Below are positions 1-10,786 of a stretch of DNA of 64,000 nt, one piece after another. The translations under genes were made by a program, and so were the position numbers. The notes under the pieces are model-generated. The model was not told the DNA's origin. It was given only the letters and a program-made list of their open reading frames with translations, and searched no databases. Position 1 is the stretch's first letter. Each line of letters starts with the position of its first letter. The DNA comes from Doryteuthis pealeii (lineage: Eukaryota > Mollusca > Cephalopoda > Myopsida > Loliginidae), in assembly GCA_023376005.1 (NCBI GenBank), contig CM042141.1, positions 95,742,010-95,806,009 of the forward strand. Reading direction: 5' to 3'.

Positions 1-203
1 ACCTCAGAACCACAAGGTTCTGGGTTCGATACCAGCCCTCACCAACTCAGCGCAGGAGGAGCAAAGCTTGTACTTGTGCCTTGTGGGGAGCTGATGATAG
101 GTGTGGTGATCCACCTCAGATGCAAAAACAATGTTCTTGGTCTAGTGCTAGTGAAAAGGGAATAGACTCCCTCACTGTCCAGCTGATACTGACAATGAGC
201 CTC
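1..203 (+). repeat. SINE family A, 5'-truncated by window edge
   Basis: tRNA-derived SINE on the plus strand. The window opens inside the tRNA-like head, just before the B box (GGTTCGATACC, about 22-32). The body follows with the landmarks shared by all family A copies here: CCAACTCAGCG, GGGGAGCTGAT, a CCACCTCAGA block, GTGCTAGTGAAAAGGG and CAGCTGATACTGACA. The full unit (best copy 25556-25805) is about 250 bp. Apparent open frames across it are SINE body, not protein. Confidence 0.85.
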
Positions 204-238
204 TCCATCTATTTTACTTATATATACTAAAATCATTT

Positions 239-418
239 AGGATGATACTAAATTGCATTGTGGTGAGGCACCAGTTCTGGAGCTCTGAGGAGGTTTTTAG
301 TGTTACCCCTTCATTGCCATTACTCCCAGGTTCATTCTGATCTGGAATGATAGTACCTGTTTGGGTAAAATGATAGTACTTGTTTGAGTTAAATAGATAA
401 GCTCCTATCAAATAGAAC
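239..418 (+). repeat. Dispersed repeat family C
   Basis: Unclassified repeat recognised by comparison within the window. It starts with GATACTAAATTGCAT, continues with GAGGC(T)CCAGTTCTGGAGCTCTG, CATTGCCATTACTC and a run ending near TCAAATAGA. Further copies lie at 35157, 42796, 49190, 53340 and 60880. No A/B boxes, terminal repeats or protein homology were seen, so the class is unknown. Confidence 0.65.
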
Positions 419-479
419 ATTTTGAAATAAAGTTTAAAATGATTGTGAACTACATTAATTCATTGGTTCTGTGGCAAGA

Positions 480-640
480 GAAACCACGAACGTAGTGATT
501 CGAAGCGTGCACAACTGTGTTTGGCATGCAGAATGAGATCAGAGGCGAGTGGGGAGATTGAACTCACAGCCTCCTGATCGTGAGTCGTGGCCTGACGCAT
601 GTGAATTACTAAACTGTCCAGAGTGGCCCGGATGTGAAGG
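480..640 (-). repeat. tRNA-like repeat fragment (weak)
   Basis: The minus strand carries GTGAGTTCAATCT (about 556-568), which resembles a Pol III B box, preceded by a possible degenerate A-box region. No second copy was found in the window. It could be an old SINE head or chance. Confidence 0.3.
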
Positions 641-1082
641 ATTGACACCTGCTGATTAATGTTGTACGTGCTGCACAGGCAAGTCAGAGTAAGGAGCCCA
701 GATGAACACTGTAATTGTGTATATAATGACCAGCCCTCACAAACCTGGGAGAAAAGCTTGCAGTAGCATTTTGGCTGTTGCGACGAGTGGACGAGAGAAA
801 AGATATTTTGATAGTGTTGGTGAGAAGAGTGCAACATTGCTGGGAGAGATTGTTTCAGACTGAACACTTGGTCAGTTGGGAGAGTAAAAGCGTCGGACTT
901 AACTGTGCCCCCCAGAGAACATTCTTATTAGAGTTTCTTGAAACATTGATATTGCAACTAAGTATAAAGTGTCAAATCCTCTCTGCTAGTACTTGTTTAG
1001 ATCCTATCTAAATAAACAGGGGCCCTATCAATTTTTTTTTTTTTTTAATGTTTTAAATGATTGTGAACTACATTAATTCATT
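641..1082. other. Unclassified non-coding stretch
   Basis: No gene is recognisable. There is a poly(T) run near 1030-1046. The sequence ATTGTGAACTACATTAATTCATTGGTTCT occurs twice, in part, around 442-470 and 1061-1088. This suggests 460-1060 is an insertion or duplication bounded by a direct repeat of about 30 bp. Confidence 0.4.
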
Positions 1083-1436
1083 GGTTCTTTCTCTCTGTAT
1101 CCCCCTGTCTCACATAAACATACACACTTTCTCTCTCTCTATACCCCTCTCTCTCATAAACATACACACTTTCTCTCTCTATCCCCCTCTATTTCATACG
1201 CATACACACTTTCTCTCTGTATCCCCCTCTCTCTAATACGCATACACACTTTCTCTCTGTATCCCACTCTCTCACATAAACATACATATTTTCTCTCTCT
1301 GTCCCTCTCTCTCTCATACACATACACACTTTCTTTCTATCCCCCTCTCTCTCTCTCATGACACTTCCTCTCTGTATCCCCCTCTCTCTCATAAACATAC
1401 ACACTTTCTCTCTTTATCCCCCTCTATCTCATACAC
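1083..1436. repeat. CT-rich minisatellite
   Basis: About eight degenerate units of roughly 40-45 bp, each pairing ATAAACATACACAC or CATACGCATACACAC with TTTCTCTCT, ATCCCCCTCT and CTCTC. The Arg/Glu-rich minus-strand frame across it is a by-product of the repeat. Confidence 0.8.
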
Positions 1437-1589
1437 ATATTGCAACTAAGTAGAAAGTGTTAACCTATTTAAAATGATTGTTAATTACATTTAATTCCTT
1501 GAAAACTATCAATGTTAAATAGGAATATATGAAACCCTGTGATTGTATATAACTTGTATTAGTTAAAGATAATTACTGAAAGCCATATC

Positions 1590-2790
1590 ATCATCATCAT
1601 GTTGTGCAAGCAGCACGAATATCCATGACAATCTCTCACCAACATTCCCTATCACTCATTGTCCCTGAGAAGTCCTCTGCGCAGCATCCAGAATCCTCGC
1701 ATAGTTGGTCAATGTAGGTCCTTAGTGTGCATCCTACATTAGCATGTCCATGTGTTGGACATGCTTCCACAAGAGAACGTCGTCTACAAGCTTGTCCCCG
1801 CTTCTCCAGCAGTGTCCTGCATGCCAAGTCCGTCTCACCCGGATGGTTTGTGAGATGGGAAGTAGGTGACCATATAGTTGCTTCTTTGTGGGTTCTACTT
1901 CCAAGATTTGTTCCGGACTGCACGCAACATTCTTGTGCAGGTCCCACCTAGCTTATTCTCAAGGCGCTTTGTTAGGGTCCAGGTGGTGCAGCCATACAGC
2001 AGCACTGATATAACCACAGCAAGGAAGAATTGTCGCTTTAGCTTGTCAGTGAGATCAGATTTCCATATTACTGATAATTTGTTTGTGGCCGCCCATGCCT
2101 TTCCTATACGTGTATTAACATCGCTTTCTGTGGATGAGATATTACTACATAGGTATGTGAACTGTTCCACTGGCTTAAGAGGCTTACCGTCAAGTGTGGA
2201 GATGTCTCCTTTCTTTTTGAAGCACATGAACTCGGTTTTATCGGAGTTCACATAGATGCCGATATTCTTTGCTGCTTTCTCCAGGCTATGCAGTAGTGAC
2301 TCAGCCTGTGCCGGTGTGTCTGCAAGAAGTGCAAGGTCATCAGCGTAGTCTGCATCTGTGACTGTTTGTGCAGGATATCGCCTGCTTCTTGCCTTTCTTA
2401 GTGTAAAGCCTTTTTCTTTTATGGTATCTAATGATGTTCGAAGTGCATAGTCTAGGCATATTATAAATATATATGGTGCTAATGTATCTCCTTGTAGGAC
2501 TCCAGCGGCAATGTCAAAGAAATCTGTGTCACCATCAAGTGAGCATACCATTGCTTTAGTTTTGTAGCAGCATTAGCAGCATAACTGTAGACTTACGCAT
2601 TGTATCGTTTTTCCCCTCTGCTGGAATCAAATGCCTGGAGAAGTCTACGAATAACAGCATTGCTCTAGATTCTTCTCGAACCCAAATCCAAATAGTCAGG
2701 ATCTGGGAGGATGTGGATCGATTTCTGTGGAATCCGTTTTTTTTCCTAAATTTTTCTCTATTTCGGGTCGGATGCAATTAAAGAGGAGGC
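1590..2790 (-). pseudogene. LINE reverse transcriptase, 3' part, frameshifted
   Basis: Non-LTR retrotransposon remnant on the minus strand. Three frames in series give one RT domain. About 2777-2556 holds the N-terminal RT part (NGFHRNRSTSSQILTIW, then LLFVDFSRH). About 2551-1895 holds LQGDTLAPYIF, the catalytic DYADDLALLAD box, and the downstream LLYGCTTWTLTKRLE block. About 1947-1636 holds the C-terminal tail with LRTYIDQLCEDSG. The frame changes and internal stops show it is dead. The 5' end (endonuclease domain) is absent. The 3' end runs into an ATG-type trinucleotide tail seen as ATCATCATCAT at 1590-1600, like RTE-type LINEs; the clade call is inference. Confidence 0.85.
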
Positions 2791-2884
2791 ATATATTTTT
2801 AGCTGCAATAGCAGTAAGAGTTATGCCTGAAAAATGCCTGCAAATCATTAGAATTCAATAACAGGAACTAATTGGAAAAAAGAA

Positions 2885-3330
2885 AATAATCCGACAGAAA
2901 TGAGGAAAAAAGACAAACATGGGATATTGTACAAAATGGATGTTTATTGTAGGTGGTGATGTCGACATTATAACGTTTCGGTCTGTTAGACCATCTTCAG
3001 GATGTTGGATTGAGTTCTTGCTTCAACAGTGAACATTTTCTTACTGGAGAATTAGGAGATTGTGAATAGGGGAGGGGTGGTCAATTGTTGGTGTTAGTAA
3101 GAGTGTTTAAGTTGGTAGTGGACGTTATATTTATTTATTTTTTTAATTCTTTCTGATGGGGTGTGTAGCTAGTAGGGTCCTGTTAATGATGCCACAGGTG
3201 TTAGGTGTTGAAAGAGGTCGTAGGTGGTTTATATGCTCTGGTAAATGGTAGTAGGAATTGTTATAAGTGTGTGTGTGTGTGTGTGTGTATGTTTATTTTT
3301 TTTATTTTTTTGCCATGTATCATTTTGTTG
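2885..3330 (-). mobile_element. Penelope-like terminal-repeat candidate
   Basis: This block starts with AATCCGACAGAAATG (about 2888). A related AATCCGAC(A/G)GTATG sequence opens the hairpin elements near 22619, 26537 and, degenerate, 27309. It contains a hammerhead-like motif at 2975-3000 and later GT-rich sequence. No reverse transcriptase or GIY-YIG domain is visible, so Penelope membership is inferred only from the motif and shared start. Confidence 0.35.
2975..3000 (-). other. Hammerhead-like motif M1
   Basis: The minus strand reads CTGAAGA, one extra T, a perfect 5-bp stem GGTCT/AGACC with an AAC loop, then GAAAC. Downstream, ACGT can pair with ATGT around a TATA loop, leaving GTC, a possible cleavage triplet. 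A flanking stem I is poor (about three pairs). The core layout fits a hammerhead ribozyme except for the extra base after the first box. Activity is unproven. Confidence 0.4.
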
Positions 3331-3433
3331 TCATTTTGGTCTGTAGCTGTTTATGATGGCTTTTCCTATTAACTGAATATTTATAATTGTTCGAAAATTA
3401 TTATGAAATAAAAGTAGCTACTTGAAACCATGT

Positions 3434-3565
3434 AAAAGTAAAGTAAAGTCGTCGGGGCGGCCTAATGTCGGTATCAGCCAATCAGCGAGGGGAGTCTATC
3501 CCCACACTAGCGCTAGACCAAGGAATTGTTTCGTCTGAGTTGGAGCGCCACACCTACCAGTCACT
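3434..3565 (-). repeat. SINE family A, 3' half
   Basis: Minus-strand copy beginning with the family tail (AAAGTCGTCGGGGCGGCC on the plus strand) and running through the GGGGATAG and CTAGCGC blocks to the CACACCTACCA block. The tRNA-like head is missing, so this copy is 5'-truncated. Confidence 0.8.
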
Positions 3566-4650
3566 TAACGCTACTTCTCGACAGACCCCAACAGGACCAT
3601 AGTGATTTCTCGAGACTAACTAACGAACTAGCTGAAACCCAAAATAACCAAAAATAGAATAGAAGATATAATTGTATAAAATTTTATAATCAAAAATATA
3701 TTATTTATAACTCAAAAGCAATACAAACGCGTATAAAAAAATAATTATTGAAAATACATGACAAGCAAACTCAGGAATAACACGACATGGAACACCATCA
3801 GCTTGTCAACTTTAAATTGAAACAGCTTACAGTGTTCATGCGCAAATTCGCAATTTTAAAAAAAATTATTGAATTTAATATATAAATAAGAATAAAAAAA
3901 AATAATTATAATTAACAATGCTTCAAAAAGCAATTCAACAATTCATTAAATCAACTCAGGAAAGTTTATGTCACACATAATATGGGCCAAAGGTTTGACC
4001 TGAATAAATTAGTCAATACTTGTAGGTCCATCTATGGGCCAAAATAGATCTGTTTATAAATTAGTAATACTTGATACCATATAACTTTGTTCAAAAGGTG
4101 TGTTGTAATGGTTATTGTCGGAATAAATGAACTCATTTATATGGTTTCAAGCATTCCTATCTAATACCAATAATTTTGTTACATTATTAGGGGGCTGTGG
4201 ATAATTAAGGTTCGGAAAAAGGATCAGTTTTAGTAAAAATAAGTTGTGATGGAAGAAGAGGGAAAGAAATGTTTTCAAAAAATATTTTGAAAGAAAGAAT
4301 TTATTTGGAATGCATTTTGTTCAGAATGTTTGTTGAAATTCCATCAGAGATTTGCTGGGGTTAGATATTTTCAAGAGAATTATAAAAACTAGCAGAGGAG
4401 TGTCGGATTGTTGTGGCTAAAGATTCCAGTGTGGCAATTTGACAATATACAATAGAATTAGAATATCATGTAAGAAAGTAATCAGCTGGTTATTTTGTAA
4501 TTATAAAAGATGGGGTGAATAGTCGAAATAGAGAGAACTAGCTGAGAACGAGAGGAGAATGAACTCCCAACCACAGAGGATCTACACCTCGACGTGGCCT
4601 AAAATTTGCCTATCAAAAATAAAACAACATCTATTTCAATCTATCATCCT
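3566..4650. other. AT-rich non-coding stretch
   Basis: No gene is seen. Around 4027-4190 there is a fragment resembling the end of family C (TCTATGGGCCAAAATAGATC, then TAGTAATACTTG). The rest is simple AT-rich sequence with poly(A) runs. Confidence 0.4.
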
Positions 4651-4707
4651 CTCCTAAGCAGCCAGTGACAGGTGAATTACAAGCTTAGGATATCTGTCAT
4701 TGTGACC

Positions 4708-4761
<54 letters not shown>
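4708..4761. repeat. (CT)n microsatellite
   Basis: About 27 uninterrupted CT dinucleotides. The Arg-Glu open frame over it is an artefact. Confidence 0.97.
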
Positions 4762-4763
<2 letters not shown>

Positions 4764-4933
4764 GTTGACAACAGCTAGAATTTATCAAACCAAAAATAAT
4801 AATATTGTTGAAAGAAAGTGCAGGCTTCTTGTAAATCAAGACATAGGTTAACATGGAAGGAGTTGAAGGGACATTTCATGCAGGAGGAAATGAGCCCACA
4901 CTTACGAAAATGTGATGTAACAATTTGAACAAT

Positions 4934-5228
4934 TATATATATCTACCAACCCTTCCGCAAGAGTAGGATGTGACACATGGCCAATTTCTTAAGCAGAGTT
5001 TAACAGGTTTGAATTCAGAGTTTCCCTTCTCCTAGACTGGTTGCCTAACCAATGTTAAGGAGCCCAGTCTTCCCTACAATTTAACCCTAGCTGGTAGGAG
5101 AATAGTTAAATTCATGCGTTTCCAAAAAGTACTAGTGCTCTGTAAAATACAAATAGCCTTGTCCAGGATTTGAACTCTGGTTGCTGAGTCCATTTTTCTA
5201 CACTGATAACCATTACACCACAAACATG
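4934..5228 (-). repeat. SINE family B, near full length
   Basis: tRNA-derived SINE on the minus strand. The head lies at the high-coordinate end: the minus strand shows GTGGTGTAATGGTTATCAGT (A-box region) and GAGTTCAAATCCTGG (B box). The body has TAGTGCT, CCTAGTCTAGGAGAAGGGAAA-type and TTGGCCATGTGTCACATCCT blocks and ends near (TA)n. It is about 290 bp and is the reference for the fragments listed elsewhere. Confidence 0.85.
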
Positions 5229-5367
5229 TCCATACTTGATACCATATAATTGATTACTAAAAAATAAATTTACAATTAAATAACCCAACAAGGGTTGACA
5301 TGTTGTAAAATCAACTGATCAACCAGCCAATCAAATTATTCAATATATTAAAGTTCACTGGTTAACT

Positions 5368-6080
5368 AATGAAGAAAATTCTTAAAATTAAAGTTCAAAG
5401 GGGGGGGGGGTATTATCCTATAAAATGTAGATATACAGAGTTTTCACAAATTCCATGTACATTTTTAAAAATTGTAAAACTTTATTTGTATTATAATTTT
5501 TTAAATTGCATACGTACTTTATGGACACCTCGTACAACTAACAGATAGGATTGCACATTGTCTGTATACAAAATAGGGAAGAAAATTCTTTAAATTAAAG
5601 TTCACTGGGGAGGGGATATTATCTTATGAAATACATATTTCAACTAACACATTGGATTGCACATTGTCCACAAAATTGTGAAGAAAATACTTAGAATGAA
5701 AGCTCACTGGTGGATAGGGGGATTATCCTCTGAAATGGAGATATACAACTAACACATGGGATTACACATTATCTATCTAAAAAAGTAGTGGAGAATATTC
5801 TTGAAATTAAAGTTCATTGAGGGGGGAGGGTATTGTACATTGTCTAAAAAAATTCTGAAGAAAATTACAGATTATGGGAGTGGGGAGCGGCTATTAACCT
5901 ATGAAATGTATATTACAACTTACACACTGGCTTGCACATTGTCCACAAAACTGTGAAGAAAATTCTTAAAATCAAAGTTCCCTGGGAGTGGGGAGGAGGC
6001 TATTATCCTATAAAATGTATATTACAACTAACACATGGGGATTGCACTTCAATTCTACAAAACAATGAAGAAAATTCTTT
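5368..6080. repeat. Degenerate tandem repeat, ~100-bp units
   Basis: Six or seven units follow the order GAAGAAAATTCTT, TAAAGTTCACTGG, a G-rich spacer, TATTATCCTATGAAATG, CAACTAACACAT and GGATTGCACATTGTC. Unit starts fall near 5370, 5579, 5682, 5795, 5860, 5955 and 6065. The first unit is longer because about 100 bp ending in TATGGACACCTCGTA is inserted after the ATGTAGATATAC block. The G-rich spacer reaches G11 at 5401. Confidence 0.75.
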
Positions 6081-6182
6081 CATGAAAATCAAAAGAATGA
6101 TTTATATTTGTACATGAACATTTTGCAGTTATTATTTCTATATCTTTACTTTTCATGGATAATCTCCACATCCATCAATACA

Positions 6183-6586
6183 TCTATAAAGGGCAGTTGT
6201 GTGTATGTATGTCTGGCTGAAACTATGAAAATAAAACAATTAATGGCAAAGTAAATATATGTACACAATCACTATCACCAGATCTTGCTTTTTAAGCAAA
6301 AAATATGAAGATTTCAATTACATTTGTGAAGATAATTAAAAAATAAAATTTAATTAGTAACATGGATTTTTTTCATTTAATATTTCAAATAGGAGACATT
6401 AATTTTTCTTTTCAGAATGTCTATGCACTTTTTCTTTTCTAACGCCCACCAGGCCAGATCAAGGCAAAATAAGGATGTTAATGGGGCATCCTGCAAGGAT
6501 CTAACTCACTATTCAGTAATAATGGATCTGCAAGACTAATTTCTTGCTTTCTTCCTACCCAGGCAATGTCGTGTAGCTATCTCTAG
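6183..6586 (+). mobile_element. Helitron-like element, family H (404 bp)
   Basis: The sequence begins TCTATAAAGGGCAGTTG, preceded by A. It ends GTAGCTATCTCTAG, followed by T. TC at the 5' end, CTAG at the 3' end and insertion between A and T are the hallmarks of Helitrons. Related copies at 20598-20955, 47845-48266 and 49766-50180 share GTGTGTATGTATGT, ATCACCAGATCTTGC and GATTCAGTAATAATGGATCTG. No Rep/helicase coding is present, so this is a non-autonomous copy. Confidence 0.75.
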
Positions 6587-7371
6587 TTCTGAATAAATCA
6601 GACCCCTCAATTTCTTTGCTTCTTTTGCACAAGAATATGAATTTATGACATTGGGTACTAGTAATGCTGTATCTCTTGTTTTTACCCATTTATCAAACAT
6701 TTTGCCGGGCAAATGATCCTCATGTGACCACACTGAATTGTCCAGCTCTTTTTCCTCTCTTTATTTTTTTTACATGTTTCTCTATTTGTTTTGTTTTTTC
6801 TTCTTTTTTCTTTTTTATATGTGATTTATAAACCATTGATATTTACCCCCCCCCCCCATCTTCATGTTTATCCGACCTTCCAAAACGCTGGCTTCGACTG
6901 TGATTGATATGAGTCTACTCGACTAGTTCCTCCAACTGCTTTGACTCCAGAAGTTGGGATCTTTCTTGGACACTTCATCAAAAGATATTCACTGTTTGAC
7001 AGCCAATTCAAAGAGTTTCTCAAAGCGTCACTCAGTATGATCACAGTTCAAGTTTGGTCAAGTGTTGCATCTTTTCTACTTGTAGACAAGAAACCAAAAA
7101 GCCAAAAAACAGGCAGTTTTCTCAATATAGATTTGACTTTGTTTGCAGACATTCTAGACAATGCATAAATAAGTGCACTGCTATAGCAGAAAATGGTAAT
7201 AAAAATATTGGTACACTTGGTGCGGGGGAATATGTTTGGGACTATCCATGATATACTAACACTTGTGTAATGGTTACTGTCATTGGAAACAGACATGTGA
7301 AATGCAAACAGATTTGAACTCGTGTTGCTGTATTTGTTTCCTACTATGAAAAACCATTACACAATGAGCGC
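6587..7371. other. Unclassified stretch with C-tract and a 75-codon open frame
   Basis: There is a pyrimidine-rich run near 6750-6830 and a C11 run at 6847. An open frame at 6941-7168 (plus) starts MTPEVGIFLGHF and ends LFADILDNA. It is not an evident repeat by-product, but it has no recognised domain, signal or splice context, and it may be chance. Confidence 0.3.
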
Positions 7372-7570
7372 CCCATAAAAGTTGGAGTGCACAGTGATTG
7401 AAATGTGTTGTGTCTCCATAAATGCTGGGTGTACAGTGAGGGAAATGTTGTGTGTCTTTATAAAGGCTGGAGTGCATAGTGGTTGAAATATGTTGTGTTT
7501 CCATAAATGCTGGAGTGTACAGTGGCCCATAAATGCTGGAGTGTACAGTGGCTGAAATGTTATGCATATA
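7372..7570. repeat. 43-bp minisatellite
   Basis: Four and a half units of about 43 bp with the pattern CATAAATGCTGGAGTGTACAGTGG then TGAAATGTGTTGTGT. Units start near 7374, 7418, 7460, 7502 and 7526; the fourth is shortened. The His/Thr/Phe-rich minus-strand frames are by-products. Confidence 0.85.
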
Positions 7571-8019
7571 GCAACCAAAATGAGAATAATAATCTGAATC
7601 TTGTAAATAAAATCTTTACTATGATTACTACTGATTACAACTGATTATTACTATTATTACTATCATTACTAGATTATTATAACTACTACTAATCATTATT
7701 ATTATTACTATAATTATTTTTACTATGGAATGTACAGTGGTTGAAATGAGGATGATAATCTGAACCTTGTAAATAAAATCTTTCTTATTTTGAAATAGTA
7801 ATTTGGACTCTTATTATTAATTGGCTGATGGCTATAACAGACTTGCCAAAAACTTACTTCCTAATTAATAAAGTTCTATAACTTTATTTATGACTAATGG
7901 TATATAGGAATCATTTATGCATTCTAAGAATAAAAAGAAAACTGTTTGCTCTCCTAATAATTAGTAATGTATTTGCTAAATCTGTATTAACCTTTTTATT
8001 ATTTGTTTGAATTTTTTAG
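7571..8019. other. AT-rich non-coding stretch
   Basis: It contains ATT/ACT trinucleotide-rich sequence (7620-7720). The block ATGAGAATAATAATCTGAATCTTGTAAATAAAATC at 7579 recurs nearly unchanged at 7746, which indicates a local duplication of about 170 bp spacing. No gene is seen. Confidence 0.5.
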
Positions 8020-8098
8020 ATGAGGCTTGATAATTTGGATTATTTGGATTTTCTTTTACTGATGTCCTCATCTTTATCATGATATATAAAAACATAAT

Positions 8099-8131
8099 GT
8101 TTCGACCGTTGTACTCTACAGTCTTCTTCAA
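8099..8131 (-). other. Hammerhead-like motif M2
   Basis: The minus strand reads TTGAAGA, one extra A, GACTGT pairing with ACGGTC (one G-T pair) across an eight-base loop, then GAAAC. The layout matches M1. Confidence 0.35.
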
Positions 8132-8433
8132 GAGCACCGTTTCTATCCATGTATAGCAATGATTCAACTTGGGAAATGTTTTTTTTATTATAATAGTTTG
8201 ACAGTTAAGCAAACAGGGTGTTGAAGAACTTATGAAGATCTCATTCAATTTTTTTTTTTTAAATGATTTTGATGCTTCTCAGATTGATAGGCATGCAAAA
8301 ATAATTACGTGATTATTTGAATGAGATTTTCATAAGTTCTTCAATGTCTTGTTTTACTTAACTGTCAAACTATTACGTTTCAAAAATGATTTCCCAAGTT
8401 GAATCATTGCTATACTCAGATAGAAATGATACT

Positions 8434-8467
8434 CTAGAAGAAGGTCATAGGGTACAACAGCCGAAAT
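8434..8467 (+). other. Hammerhead-like motif M3
   Basis: This is the mirror partner of M2. It reads CTAGAAGAAGGTC, a degenerate hairpin, then GCCGAAAT. The first box is mutated relative to M2. Confidence 0.3.
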
Positions 8468-8520
8468 GTGTTTTTATATATCACAATAAAAATGAAGACA
8501 ACAGTCCAAAAATCATCTAT

Positions 8521-9113
8521 TAATAATGAAGATTCACTTCTGGTTTTTGTCTGTAACAAAAACTACATCACTGCTTACGTCACACTGCCTAAAATCGTCA
8601 TAAATAGAATACACTCAAAATTTGAGCATGCAATGTTAGACAGTCCTCATTGTTTTTTTAAACAAGTTTAATAAATACATACCTGGTATTATCTATCTAT
8701 ATATAGTTTTTTTTTTTTTAAATATATATTTAAACTTATCAGAACTAAGTTTCCATTTCAAATTTTTTATTTTTTACTCCTTTAATAAATTTATTTTACT
8801 TTTTACGCCTTTAATAAATTTGATGATTTTACTTTACTTATGATACAAACTCTCTGATATTAAATTTTCAACTCCCATCCCCTCAGGCAATATTTATTTT
8901 ACGTCACCCAGAGGGCGTTTTTTTATTTCGCTAGTTATAATAATCTTTTTATGTTTAACAGTCTTTTCTTTTTCTTTTTAATTCTTCTTTTATATTTTCA
9001 ATTATGCTATTGTTTGGTATATTTGTGTTGCATTGCCTGTTCTATATTCTTATCCTATTATAGTACTTAGCTTCTATCTTCTTGTGTCTCTTTTCTGCTG
9101 GACGGACATCTCT
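8521..9113. other. AT-rich non-coding stretch
   Basis: No gene is recognised. The segment 8740-8850 has an imperfect direct repeat of TTTTACTCCTTTAATAAATT. The rest is low complexity. Confidence 0.4.
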
Positions 9114-9608
9114 TGTTTATATACCCGTTCAATTGCTGGGTATATAATGGGGAGAGAGTAGAGAGGAGAGGAGATGAGATTCTTACTGGTCTGTTTTGGT
9201 GGCAGCTATCTCTTCTTCTTCCTCTTCTGGGCTGACATCTTCCTTCTTCTGGGTTGGGTCGTCTATGCTCATTTCTTGGTTGCAATAATTAAGCAAGACT
9301 TAATTGTTTTACAAGACATTTTATTCTTAATTAAAAACCCAAAGCCCAAAAGGGTTTTCAACCACTCGGTGAGAAGTTGGCATCTTAGGAGCGAATGATC
9401 CTTATGTCTGCTCCTTTTGACTAATGGCCAAAATCTGACAAACTAAATCAGTTCCCTTCTCACGCTTGCCTTCAGCCAATCAGCAATTGGTGTCCAGGCC
9501 AGAGAATGTGAATTGTCTTGTCAATCACTTTTACAACTTCCTACAACGAATAATAGTATATTTCGATGTATCATACTGTTATTTGAATTTGACACAAATT
9601 ATGTAACA
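9114..9608 (+). mobile_element. Solo LTR, family E (495 bp)
   Basis: It starts TGTTTATATACCCG and ends ATTATGTAACA, giving TG...CA ends with short inverted TGTTA/TAACA termini. A TATA-like GGGTATATAATGGGG lies near the start. It shares TGTCTGCTCC, CCAAAATCT, CCTTCAGCCAATCAGCAAT and the ATTATGTAACA end with the copies at 11602/12765, 43560 and 55491. No second LTR or internal gag/pol is adjacent and no target-site duplication is obvious. Confidence 0.65.
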
Positions 9609-10199
9609 CCCTGCTATCTCTGTTGGGCTGATTGTCCCTCTGTTCTTCTGATTTGCTTTCTTGGGACTTCTTGGGGCTTCTTCATCTCTTTGTCCATTGT
9701 TGTTTTTAGTAAGAAACACAAAGATTTTAATATGTTTAGACGTGTTCATTTAGCCCAAGTTAACCATAACACACGGAAGAAGTAGCCATAGACAAACAGA
9801 AGTGTTAAATCATGATATATAAATGATCATTTAGGACAGAAATTATGTTACTTGCACTATAAACCACAAAAGATAAAACAGGGAAAAGCTGAAAAAACTC
9901 AACAAAGTAATCCCCTTATTAGAATTGTAATTTTTATGGTAATTGAAATTTTAGATATTCTATCCAAATTATCTCACTTGGTCATGAATTATTTATTTAT
10001 TGGATAAGATCTGATGTAAAGAATGTAAGTTATGTTAAAAAAAATTCAAAGATGAAAAAGCAACAAAGACAAATCAAAATTTTAAAAATGGTGGAGTGAA
10101 AAATTTGCTAAAACTTCAGATTAAATTTATTGGAAATTTTCATAAAGATGGAAGCTCAGCACTCAAATTTTTATAAAAGTTCTGGTTTGTGTTATTTAG
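9609..10199. other. AT-rich non-coding stretch
   Basis: No repeat family or gene is recognised. Short open frames here have low-complexity composition. Confidence 0.4.
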
Positions 10200-10785
10200 G
10201 ATACGACTGATTATAGTGTGTCATAAAAGTGCAGAGATTGAAACTGTATTTACCAAGATAGAAATGAAGAATGAATGGAACATTAATTTTTTTCAGAATA
10301 CAAGGTGTGTCATAAAAGTATTGAGACTGAAGCTGTATTTACCACATGAACAATGAATGGAACATTATTTTTTTTCAGAATACAAGGTGTGTCATAAAAG
10401 TATTGAGATTAAAGCTGTATTTACCAAGATAGAAATGAACAATGAATGGAATGTTGATTTTTTCAGAATACAAGGTGTGTCATAAAAGTACCAAGTTTTA
10501 AGTTGTATTTACCATGAATAATGAATGAAACGTTTTTTTTTCAGATAAAAGGGTGCATCATAAAAGTATTGAGATTGAAGCTGTATTTACCAAGATAGAA
10601 ATGAACAATGAATGGAACATTCATTTTTTTTCAGAATACAAGGTGTGTCATAAAAGTTCCGAGTTTGAAGTTGTATTTACCAAGATAGAAATGAACAATG
10701 AATGGAATGTTAATTTTTTCAGAATACAATGTGTGTCAAAAAGTACAAAAAATCTCGATACTTTTTTGACACGCTTTGTATATAT
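10200..10785. repeat. 85-bp tandem array with mariner-like termini
   Basis: Seven units of about 82-89 bp share ATACAAGGTGTGTCATAAAAG, a TTGAGATTGAAGCTGTATTT block and AAGATAGAAATGAACAATGAA. Unit junctions fall near 10216, 10303, 10386, 10471, 10551, 10640 and 10726. The last unit closes with TACTTTTTTGACACGCTTTG, the reverse complement of the unit start. The recurring start resembles a Tc1/mariner-type terminal repeat, so the array may have grown by amplification of a MITE end. Confidence 0.8.
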
Positions 10786-10786
10786 T

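Larger units (their letters stand above)
8020..8520. mobile_element. Inverted pair of family G tails
   Basis: A left arm (about 8038-8246) and right arm (about 8317-8513) are reverse complements over the landmarks CCCAAGTTGAATCATTGCTA, TTTGACAGTTAAG and GAAGAACTTATGAA, separated by about 70 bp. Each arm carries a hammerhead-like motif (8099-8131 minus; 8434-8467 plus), and each runs outward into an AAAGATGAGGAC-type block also seen in the family G copies near 30.3 and 32.3 kb. Confidence 0.7.
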
